From the NCBI GenBank assembly GCA_036554605.1, contig DATBMY010000352.1:1-9395 (forward strand): a stretch of DNA of 9,395 nt, read 5' to 3'. A program made the translations under genes and the position numbers. A model generated the notes under the pieces. It did not search any database. It was not told the origin of the DNA and saw only the letters and a program-made list of their open reading frames with translations. The DNA is from DATBMY01 sp036554605 (GTDB lineage Bacteria > Acidobacteriota > Blastocatellia > UBA7656). This document shows positions 1 through 5,942 of this stretch, piece by piece (position 1 is the first letter of the stretch; the number at the start of each line of letters is the position of its first letter).

Positions 1-747
1 GGCAGCGACACCATGACGGGCAGGCCATTCGGCTACGAACTCGCCGCGGCCTTCATCGTTGAAACCGAGAGGTGGGACCAGACGGAGAAGATCTTCGCGC
101 TCGTCACGGCGCCGGCGAGCGCTAAAAAACCGAGTCCCGGCGGCGACCAAGCGCACATGCATGGTGCGGCTCAAGCCAGGCCGGGCACGCCGGCCCCGCC
201 GCTAAGCAAAGTGCTTGTAACGTTCGTAAGCGGGCTTGCCGCGGCCTCGACGGGGTCAGATGCGGCCGATAAGAGCATCGCGGAACTTCAATCACTGCGC
301 AAACAATTATTGGACGCCGGGGAACCGTATCGCGCCAAGCAGGTGGAGATTATGGGCCTTGAAGTATCGGCGCTCAGTAATGCGCGCAAAGGGAGTGTTG
401 ACGAGGCGCTCTCTTCGATGAAGAGAGCGACCCAACTTGAGGAAGAGATGTCCCCTCCGTCCGGCCCTCCCGACCTTATTAAACCGTCGCACGAGCTGCT
501 GGGCGAAATATTGCTCCGCGCCGGAAGGGCGAAGGAGGCGGCCGAGCAGTTCGCCATTTCACTCGCGCGCCAGCCTAATAGGGCTCGCTCGCTCTTGGGG
601 AGAGCCCGCGCGGCAGTCAAGATGAACGATGCCAGGATGGCGGCCGAGAGCTATTCGAAACTTATCGAAATATGGAGCAAGGCGGATGAGCAGTTGTCGG
701 AGCTGCGTGAGGCAAAAGCATTCGCCGACCAGGGGAAACAGCGATAG
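1..747 (+). CDS. TPR-repeat protein, C-terminal part (5' end outside window)
   Basis: The frame is open from base 1 (it reads GSDT before the first ATG at 13), so the gene most likely begins upstream and only its C-terminal ~248 residues are seen. Counting from the ATG at 13, residues ~35-65 are a low-complexity Ala/Pro/Gly linker. Residues ~88-225 are amphipathic helix pairs of tetratricopeptide type: ~108-142, ~157-187 (core ELLGEILLRAGRAKEAAEQF, with the Gly and Ala positions of a TPR) and ~190-223. TPRs are protein-binding scaffolds; no catalytic motif is visible. The linker between KRATQLEEEM and the HELLGE repeat (SPPSGPPDLIKP) resembles the C-terminal ends of secreted TPR proteins known from Acidobacteriota, from memory. 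Partner and cell location cannot be told because the N-terminus is missing. The prenyl synthase gene follows 94 bases downstream on the same strand. Confidence 0.75.
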   Translation, partial: GSDTMTGRPFGYELAAAFIVETERWDQTEKIFALVTAPASAKKPSPGGDQAHMHGAAQARPGTPAPPLSKVLVTFVSGLAAASTGSDAADKSIAELQSLRKQLLDAGEPYRAKQVEIMGLEVSALSNARKGSVDEALSSMKRATQLEEEMSPPSGPPDLIKPSHELLGEILLRAGRAKEAAEQFAISLARQPNRARSLLGRARAAVKMNDARMAAESYSKLIEIWSKADEQLSELREAKAFADQGKQR

Positions 748-841
748 TCGAAGTGGCAGTACTGAGCGGCACGGCCGCCCGGATGGCATCACAAGGTCCG
801 CTCGGTCCACCTAAAAGCGTCGGCTTATTGGATGGTGCAAT

Positions 842-1750
842 ATGATAACTCTGACATCACATGACGTAGGTCAGGTTAGCCTGCGCTCTTTCATGCTGGA
901 ATTCCGCCCGGCCATCGAGCGCGCGCTGCTGCATAACATGCCGGTATCCCCGCCGCAAATACAGCGGAGTTTCGGGGAGGCGATGCACAAGGCTCTTTTT
1001 TCCGGCGGCAAGCGCATAAGGCCGGCGTTGACTATGCTGGGCGCGGAGCTTGTAGGCGGCTCGACGTTGAATGTTCTTGCTGCTGCGACAGCGGTTGAGT
1101 ATATACACACGAGCTCACTGATCTTTGACGATCTGCCCTGCATGGACAATGCCTCGGAGAGGCGGGGGAAGCCTGCCTTACACGTCCAGTATGGCGAAGG
1201 GCTGGCCGTTCTGGTCGCGCTTGCGCTGCTCAATAAGGCCTATGTGCTCGTCATCGAGAAGGCCGATTGCGAGTTTAATCGCGCCCTCCAATCCCACATG
1301 GACCTCACGCGCTGCATCGAGGCGCAGATATTCGGGCAGGTCCTCGACATCGCTTCCGATACATCACCCGCTAGTCAACAGGAGCACGAGGGCCTCCACT
1401 CATTGCGCAATTTAAAGGCGTCCGCATTAGTGGGGCTTTCTGTTAAGCTCGGCGCGATAATCTCGGGCGCGAGCCAGGACCGGCTCGACGTGCTTACGAA
1501 GTTCGCAGAATTACTGGGCGACGCATACCAGATCAGTGATGACATAAACGACCAGGTTGAAGACAAGGAGTTACTCGGCGAGCCGAGGCACACCACTTTC
1601 CCGGCCCGGTACGGGGAGGAGAGCGCAAAATACCGGGTCGCCGAGTTGACCAGTGAGGCCAAAAAAACCCTGATCTCGGAATTCGGCCCGACGGCACCCG
1701 CGGCCATACTTTGTGAGATCGCGGATTACGTCGCGGCGCGATGCGGGTGA
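842..1750 (+). CDS. Trans-prenyl diphosphate synthase, CrtE/GGPP synthase-like
   Basis: A 302-residue class I isoprenoid synthase, the usual length for this family. It would condense isopentenyl diphosphate with allylic diphosphates in the cytoplasm to give C15-C20 chains for quinones, carotenoids or hopanoids. Visible motifs are GGKRIRP (55-61), the first Asp-rich motif DDLPCMD (96-102) followed by RR (107-108) and GKPALH, a GQVLD motif (165-169), a conserved Lys (192), and the second Asp-rich motif DDIND (233-237). The two extra residues in the first Asp motif and the stretch YGEGLAVLVALALLNKAY (117-134) resemble enterobacterial CrtE. Small Ser residues before the first motif (91-92), where FPP synthases often have an aromatic, favour GGPP over FPP by inference. 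Oddly, the region after DDIND lacks the usual GK..GxD...K stretch and reads LLGEPRHTTFPARYG, and the usual KT is KA at 192-193. The ribosome site before ATG 842 is weak (GGATGG). The family is certain; product length is not. Confidence 0.88.
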   Translation: MITLTSHDVGQVSLRSFMLEFRPAIERALLHNMPVSPPQIQRSFGEAMHKALFSGGKRIRPALTMLGAELVGGSTLNVLAAATAVEYIHTSSLIFDDLPCMDNASERRGKPALHVQYGEGLAVLVALALLNKAYVLVIEKADCEFNRALQSHMDLTRCIEAQIFGQVLDIASDTSPASQQEHEGLHSLRNLKASALVGLSVKLGAIISGASQDRLDVLTKFAELLGDAYQISDDINDQVEDKELLGEPRHTTFPARYGEESAKYRVAELTSEAKKTLISEFGPTAPAAILCEIADYVAARCG

Positions 1751-1837
1751 TCGCTTGAAAAAAAGAGTAAAAGGCAGCGATCGCAACGGCTATCGGGGCG
1801 CCCTCATCCCTATTGGTATTTCCTATTGGATTCGGAC

Positions 1838-1843
1838 GGAGGA
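1838..1843 (+). promoter_or_regulatory. Ribosome binding site deciding the permease start
   Basis: GGAGGA lies 3 bases before the ATG at 1847. An in-frame TTG at 1826 would add seven residues but has no such site, and it would place this motif inside the coding region. The conserved ADOP N-terminus (about LVKDIRYAVR) also fits the ATG. Confidence 0.75.
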
Positions 1844-1846
1844 CTG

Positions 1847-4291
1847 ATGGACACCTTGGTTAAAGATATTCGCTACGCTGTACGGGTGTTGATCAATGGG
1901 CGCGGGGTAACCGTCATTGCCCTGCTTGCTCTGACACTCGGCATAGGGGCGAACACGGCGATTTTTAGCATCGTAGATGGGCTCTTACTCAAGCCGCTGC
2001 CATTCCCGCAATCCGACCGACTCTTTCGCCTTTATGAGCATTCGCCACAGTCACCGAAGACGCCAGTGTCATATCCGAACTACCTGGACTGGCGGCAACA
2101 GAACCAGACATTTGAGGACATGTCCATCTTCAGGGGTTGGGCTTCTAACATCACGGGAGCGCAAGGACCGGAGCGCGTGCAAGGGGCGATGGTATCCGCA
2201 AGTTTTCTACAGGTGCTGAAGGCGGAGCCCATGCTGGGCAGAACAATTCTCCCGGAAGATGATAAGCCCGGCGCACCCCCCGTGGTTGTGATTTGCTACG
2301 GGCTGTGGCAGAGCAGGTATGCGGGCGATCCCAACGTGCTGGGACAGCAGCTTGCAGTTAATGGCAAAGATCACACGATAATCGGCATTCTCCCCGCCGA
2401 TTTTATCTTCTACGCGCCGATCGACCTGTTCACGCCCATAGCCGCGCAGCCTAATCCCGCGCTGCAATCGCGCGAGGCGCGTCCGGGCCTCCGCGTAATA
2501 GCCCGGCTCAAACCCGGCGTGACGCCCGAGCAGGCGCGCGCGGACATGGATAATCTTGCGGCTGTGCTCGCGCAGCAGTACCCCAAATCGAACACGGGGT
2601 TTGGCGTAACTTTCGTCCCTTTGCTCGAAGACCAGGTGGGGTCCGTAAGGTCCATATTGCTTGTGCTGCTCGGCGCCGTCGGGTTCGTTCTGCTCATCGC
2701 GTGCGCGAACGTTGCGAATCTGTTGCTCGTCCGGGCGACGTCGCGGCAAAAAGAGATAGCGTTGCGTACCGCACTTGGGGCCACCCGCCCTCGACTCTTC
2801 GGGCAACTGCTAACCGAGAGCGTCTTGCTGGCGCTGGTTGGCGGCGCGCTCGGGCTATTGTTAGCTTCGTGGAGCATCAAAGCCCTTGTCGCGGCTATGC
2901 CCAGCAATTTGCCGCGCACCGAAGCGATCGGGATTGACATCCGGGTGCTAATATTCACCCTGGCGGCGTCGGTTTTGACGGGCCTTGTATTCGGGCTTGT
3001 GCCGGCATTGCAGTCGTCGAAGCCCGATCTGGCGAACTCATTAAAGACCGGCGGGAGGACATCGACGGGGGGGCGCAGTCGCGTAAGGAATCTCCTGGTT
3101 GTGACTGAAGTTGCACTGACGCTCGTTCTACTGATCGGCGCGGGATTGATGATACGGAGCCTCGTCCAACTATATAGCGTGGACCCGGGGGTAAATCCCA
3201 AGAATGTGCTGACGCTGAAAACCCCGCTCTCCCAGGCCAGATATAACGAGGCCCCGAAGATCCGAAACTTCTACGAAGAACTTCTCGGGCGGATCAAAGG
3301 CGTTGCCGGAGTTGAATCCGCGGCGCTGACCGCTGACATGCCTCTAACCGGCGCGGCCAATGAAGTCCAATTCTGGACCGGCGGGCAGCGACCTGCGCCC
3401 GAAGGGATGTCGACGGCGCTGTTTTGCCCTGTCAGCGCGGCGTATGCCCAGGTGATGGGAGTCAAGCTCTTAAAGGGGCGATTTATCAGCGAGCAGGACG
3501 TGAATAACACGCCGGGCGTTGCAGTTATAGACGAGCACCTCGCGCGCGGTATGTTCCTGGACGAAGACCCTGTCGGGAAACGGCTGACCATTCAAGGCTT
3601 TGCCAGAATGCCCGACATTGTCTGCGAGATCGTCGGCGTCGTAGGCCATGTAAAACATTTTGGTATTGATAGCGATTCGGAGCAAAAAGTTCAGTACCAG
3701 CTATACATCCCTTACTTGCAAGTGCCTGATTTCCTGCTGACGAGGATGACAGAGTCGGTGACCATGGTAGCGCGCACGTCCACCGACCCGCTTGCGATCG
3801 CCCCGGAGGTGAAGAATCAGGTCCTCGCGATTGATAAGGATACGCCGTTGCATAGCGTCCAAACCATGGAGCAAATCGTTGCCGCCTCTTTGTCGAAACA
3901 GCGATTCTCTATGTTACTGTTCGGCATATTCGCATCCGTGGCGTTAGTACTCGCCGCCATTGGGATCTACGGGGTTATGAGTTACACGGTAACACAGCGG
4001 ACTCACGAGATAGGCGTCCGGATGGCGCTCGGCGCGAAGCGTGCGGATGTCTTGAAGCTAGTTGTTAGACAAGGCATGACCCTAGCCATAATAGGCCTGG
4101 CGATAGGTATCGGCGCGGCCTTTCTCCTCACACGTCTTATGGCGAGCTTATTATTCGACGTGAGTACGACCGATCCGACGACTTTTGCCATGCTGGCCGT
4201 TTTGCTAGCGGCAGTCGCGCTATTGGCCTGCTACATCCCGGCACGCCGCGCGACAAAGGTAGACCCCATGGTCGCGCTGCGCTATGAATAG
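1847..4291 (+). CDS. ADOP-type duplicated MacB/FtsX ABC permease
   Basis: 814 residues from ATG 1847, with the layout of acidobacterial duplicated orphan permeases: two copies of a MacB-like periplasmic core plus FtsX permease unit in one chain. The N-terminus LVKDIRYAVR leads to TM1 (~22-45, with the typical LGIGANTAIFSIVDGLLLKP), then a first periplasmic core (~46-265). Three helices follow (~269-291, 320-345, 367-389), with EIALRTALGATR at 303-314. The second half has TM5 (~414-437), a periplasmic core (~440-680) and three helices (~689-710, 741-762, 778-797), with the matching EIGVRMALGAKR at 721-732. It ends in the family-typical PARRATKVDPMVALRYE. MacB relatives couple cytoplasmic ATP hydrolysis to movement in the periplasm without forming a pore. 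No ATPase gene is in the window, as expected for this 'orphan' family. Substrate is unknown. The gap from the upstream synthase gene is 96 bases. Confidence 0.95.
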   Translation: MDTLVKDIRYAVRVLINGRGVTVIALLALTLGIGANTAIFSIVDGLLLKPLPFPQSDRLFRLYEHSPQSPKTPVSYPNYLDWRQQNQTFEDMSIFRGWASNITGAQGPERVQGAMVSASFLQVLKAEPMLGRTILPEDDKPGAPPVVVICYGLWQSRYAGDPNVLGQQLAVNGKDHTIIGILPADFIFYAPIDLFTPIAAQPNPALQSREARPGLRVIARLKPGVTPEQARADMDNLAAVLAQQYPKSNTGFGVTFVPLLEDQVGSVRSILLVLLGAVGFVLLIACANVANLLLVRATSRQKEIALRTALGATRPRLFGQLLTESVLLALVGGALGLLLASWSIKALVAAMPSNLPRTEAIGIDIRVLIFTLAASVLTGLVFGLVPALQSSKPDLANSLKTGGRTSTGGRSRVRNLLVVTEVALTLVLLIGAGLMIRSLVQLYSVDPGVNPKNVLTLKTPLSQARYNEAPKIRNFYEELLGRIKGVAGVESAALTADMPLTGAANEVQFWTGGQRPAPEGMSTALFCPVSAAYAQVMGVKLLKGRFISEQDVNNTPGVAVIDEHLARGMFLDEDPVGKRLTIQGFARMPDIVCEIVGVVGHVKHFGIDSDSEQKVQYQLYIPYLQVPDFLLTRMTESVTMVARTSTDPLAIAPEVKNQVLAIDKDTPLHSVQTMEQIVAASLSKQRFSMLLFGIFASVALVLAAIGIYGVMSYTVTQRTHEIGVRMALGAKRADVLKLVVRQGMTLAIIGLAIGIGAAFLLTRLMASLLFDVSTTDPTTFAMLAVLLAAVALLACYIPARRATKVDPMVALRYE

Positions 4292-4337
4292 GGGCGTGAT
4301 GCGCGGGACGGGGCAGGGCAGAGGTACCGCGCTGATG

Positions 4338-4373
4338 GGGCCAGTAATCTTGGTCGGAACAAGAGACTGGCCC
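4338..4373. terminator. Hairpin between convergent genes, possible transcript end
   Basis: GGGCCAGT (4338-4345) and ACTGGCCC (4366-4373) are a perfect 8-bp inverted repeat. Inside it TCTTG (4348-4352) pairs with CAAGA (4360-4364), leaving a 7-base loop and a small internal loop. It sits 46 bases after the permease stop and 150 bases past the stop of the convergent gene, so it could serve either transcript. Neither side has a T tract, so a classical intrinsic terminator is not supported; it may instead be a 3' end stabiliser. The rest of 4292-4523 shows nothing gene-like. Confidence 0.4.
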
Positions 4374-4523
4374 TTCAGTGAGATTGATACAAGCTAGAGC
4401 GCCTTTCGGATCGTCACCGCCGTCCTCATTTGCGTGACCGGTTATCGGGGTATTCTCGTGCAGCGATCCCGGATCAATCTTGACGCGAGCATCGGCGAGA
4501 GACTAAAGGCTGAGCGCGCTTGA

Positions 4524-5327
4524 TTAATTCCCGCCGATCTTCTTCAAGAAAGCATCCATATTCTGGAAAGAACTCTGGCGGATGAACTTTATCTTGGAGA
4601 CTGCCCTGTCAATAAGCCTCTGGTTGGCAGCAGCCCGTTGCTCAACAGCCTCGGCTCTTTGTTGCGCCAGCGAAAATCGCTCCGCGGCGTAGGTGGAAGC
4701 CTCTCCATCGGCCGTGTCGTTGGGTCCTGCCTCAGAACCGATCTTTTCATTCACGGAAGCGATCTTTCCTTCGAGTGATTCTATCTCGGCGTCCAATGCG
4801 GCTACGCGCTCCTCTAGCTCTCGTATCTCTTGCAGATCAGCTCTGTCGAGTGTGGAGACATAGCCTGTCGAAACCCCGACCTGATCATAACCATCTATCT
4901 TTTGAGCATTTTCTACTCTGTTGAATGCGCCCATGAAGGGCTTCACCTGTCGCCCGGCCTTTAACCCGAACTCCCAGGTGATGGTCCCGCTCGTCTCAGT
5001 GAAAGGCTCGTAAATGACTTTCCGCGCCTCCATCACAGATTCCGGGAATGACTCCCTACAGGCCGCAAAGTACGCCGCACGTTTGATGTTGTCCATTTCC
5101 GCTCCCCACGCCATACTGGTCACGGTATCCGGACCGTAGAACGACATCATCGCTTTGATGTCGTTAGAGTTTAGAGCCGCGACGTAGCGCTTGAAGAAAG
5201 CCTCCAGGTATACCGTTTTTACGCGTCTCGGTTTCTGTTTAGTCTGCGTGATAGCCCAAGTGCTCAAGCCCCCTGCGGCGGTGACTACCAAAGCGATGGT
5301 AATGAGCAGTTTTTTCCGGTTCTTCAT
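4524..5327 (-). CDS. Membrane-anchored SnoaL/NTF2-like protein with coiled coil (paralog A)
   Basis: 267 residues, function unknown. MKNRKK followed by a hydrophobic segment (~7-27) forms a signal peptide or single membrane anchor, so the bulk is probably periplasmic. Residues ~38-155 have the pattern of an NTF2-like/SnoaL or DUF4440 domain. It opens with FFKRYVAALNSNDIKAMMSF, typical of helix 1 of the fold, continues with MAWGAEMDN and TWEFGLK, and ends in a strand-rich KIDGYDQVGVSTG. Such domains are small cone-shaped folds used by isomerases, hydrolases and binding proteins; no sure catalytic set is visible. Residues ~160-197 and ~215-235 are heptad-rich (LEERVAALDAEIESLEGKI), so it probably oligomerises or binds a partner. 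It is ~55% identical (110 of 200 columns by eye, no gaps) to the protein starting at 8772. It runs away from the peroxidase/beta-helix gene. Gene reality is supported by the paralog and by a strong ribosome site; the fold is assigned from pattern only. Confidence 0.85.
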   Translation of the reverse strand: MKNRKKLLITIALVVTAAGGLSTWAITQTKQKPRRVKTVYLEAFFKRYVAALNSNDIKAMMSFYGPDTVTSMAWGAEMDNIKRAAYFAACRESFPESVMEARKVIYEPFTETSGTITWEFGLKAGRQVKPFMGAFNRVENAQKIDGYDQVGVSTGYVSTLDRADLQEIRELEERVAALDAEIESLEGKIASVNEKIGSEAGPNDTADGEASTYAAERFSLAQQRAEAVEQRAAANQRLIDRAVSKIKFIRQSSFQNMDAFLKKIGGN

Positions 5328-5335
5328 CTCGTTTT

Positions 5336-5343
5336 CCTCCTTT
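5336..5343 (-). promoter_or_regulatory. Strong ribosome binding site of paralog A
   Basis: On the minus strand AAAGGAGG lies 8 bases before the ATG at 5327. Paralog B has AAAGGAGA at the same distance, which fixes both starts. Confidence 0.85.
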
Positions 5344-5529
5344 CTTCAACTACTGATTCCTTGACGCCTTGCAACTCCGAACGGGGCAGTCGCAGGCGTA
5401 CCGAACTGCCTTAAGTGGGATACCGGCACAAATGTGGTCCACTCAGTTTCAAACCCAAGCCATTTCAAGTAGGCCCTGCTCGAATGAAACATCCGGCGCG
5501 GGCCGCCCTCCTGTCCTTGCTGTTAACTC

Positions 5530-5574
5530 TTAAGCGGTACCCTGACCTATGCTCTTGGATTTCCTTCTAGACAT
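5530..5574 (-). CDS. Possible 14-residue leader peptide, paralog A leader
   Basis: ATG to TAA encodes MSRRKSKSIGQGTA. It starts at a CATGTCTA also present in the paralog B leader, where it opens a 13-residue frame, MSNAGSNRVKPGG. Both share MS...S and a TCCAA at the same codons. No convincing ribosome site precedes either, and frames this short arise often by chance. The basic, Ser-rich content carries no known signal. Confidence 0.2.
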   Translation of the reverse strand: MSRRKSKSIGQGTA

Positions 5575-5715
5575 GACGAGTGCTCGTTCTGGCTCGACTT
5601 GAGCCTTCTCAAGGGGAACGGGGTCGCTAACAGATTTTCAAGTCTCTATGCTTGATAAAATGGAGATGCTCTCAATTCAGCGAAACCCCAGGGAATGCAA
5701 TCAGCAACTTAAAAA

Positions 5716-5760
5716 GGCGGCAAGAGTATATCACGAACTGGTTTTATGTGTAATATTTCT
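5716..5760 (-). repeat. Promoter block copy 1 of the paralog pair
   Basis: Read on the minus strand, this block matches 8327-8372 on + at about 33 of 46 columns with one gap. It opens with an identical 13-mer AGAAATATTACAC and contains the shared AGTT..TGATATACTC. It therefore forms an inverted repeat pair about 2.6 kb apart that brackets the peroxidase/beta-helix gene. Confidence 0.8.
5725..5753 (-). promoter_or_regulatory. Predicted promoter of paralog A
   Basis: On the minus strand TTACAC (5753-5748) and TATACT (5730-5725) are 17 bp apart, fitting sigma-70 -35 and -10 boxes (the -10 matches TATAAT at 5 of 6). The predicted start of transcription is near 5718, about 390 bases before the coding start. 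The call rests mainly on conservation: the same block precedes paralog B at a similar distance. Confidence 0.6.
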
Positions 5761-5930
5761 GCCATAACAGCACTGTATGAGCCGGACTGATTAGCCCCTC
5801 TGCATCTAGCCTGTTAGGGCAAGTTGTGATATGTATTGCAGGACCGTTGCCTGGCCTGAAAGCCAATAGGCTCATCAAACGATCTATTTTGAAATTGGAT
5901 GCTTGTAAAGATCGGGGTCAGTATGACTAC

Positions 5931-5936
5931 AAGGAG
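5931..5936 (+). promoter_or_regulatory. Ribosome binding site deciding the fusion gene start
   Basis: AAGGAG lies 6 bases before ATG 5943. The frame stays open back to a GTG at 5826, but no ribosome site precedes that GTG, and the added 39 residues would put a Cys- and Lys-rich segment before the export signal. The 182 bases between the paralog A promoter block and this gene (5761-5942) show no clear promoter by eye. Confidence 0.8.
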
Positions 5937-5942
5937 TGTAAT

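Larger units (their letters stand above)
5328..5724 (-). other. Long 5' leader of paralog A (gene-free, structured)
   Basis: About 390 bases between the predicted promoter and the paralog A start hold no normal gene. Inverted repeats seen: GGCAGT/ACTGCC (5385-5410, with an inner CG/CG extension and one bulged base); GGCTC/GAGCC (5591-5605), which overlaps CTTGAG/CTCAAG (5598-5613) so only one can form at a time; and the near-palindrome ACGAGTGCTCGT (5576-5587) just upstream of a tiny reading frame. Islands resembling the paralog B leader occur in the same order: CATGTCTA, then TCCAA 8 bases later, then CAGG, an ACAGC, a TTGAA...GAG...TGGAC stretch and GCCGG...ACTT. Beyond the promoter block and CATGTCTA/TCCAA this similarity is weak. 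Transcription of the leader is inferred. Confidence 0.45.

Noticed and set aside
1826..1846. TTG start of the permease, seven residues upstream
   Set aside because: GGAGGA is correctly placed only for ATG 1847, and the family N-terminus begins there.
2207..3201. Two long open frames on the minus strand inside the permease (199 and 263 residues)
   Set aside because: They overlap a certain coding region, their translations are Arg/Ser-rich and low in recognisable domains, and they look like GC-driven shadows.
5405..5460. Stretch with AAGTGGGATACCGG and GTGGTCCACTCAG, similar in feel to IS21-family terminal repeats
   Set aside because: The resemblance is only from memory. There is no transposase remnant, target-site duplication or matching opposite end nearby, and the paralog B leader has a weakly similar stretch that fits shared leader ancestry instead.
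5826..5942. 39-residue N-terminal extension of the fusion protein from GTG 5826
   Set aside because: No ribosome site precedes the GTG, while AAGGAG sits 6 bases before ATG 5943. The extra residues would also displace the export signal far from the N-terminus.
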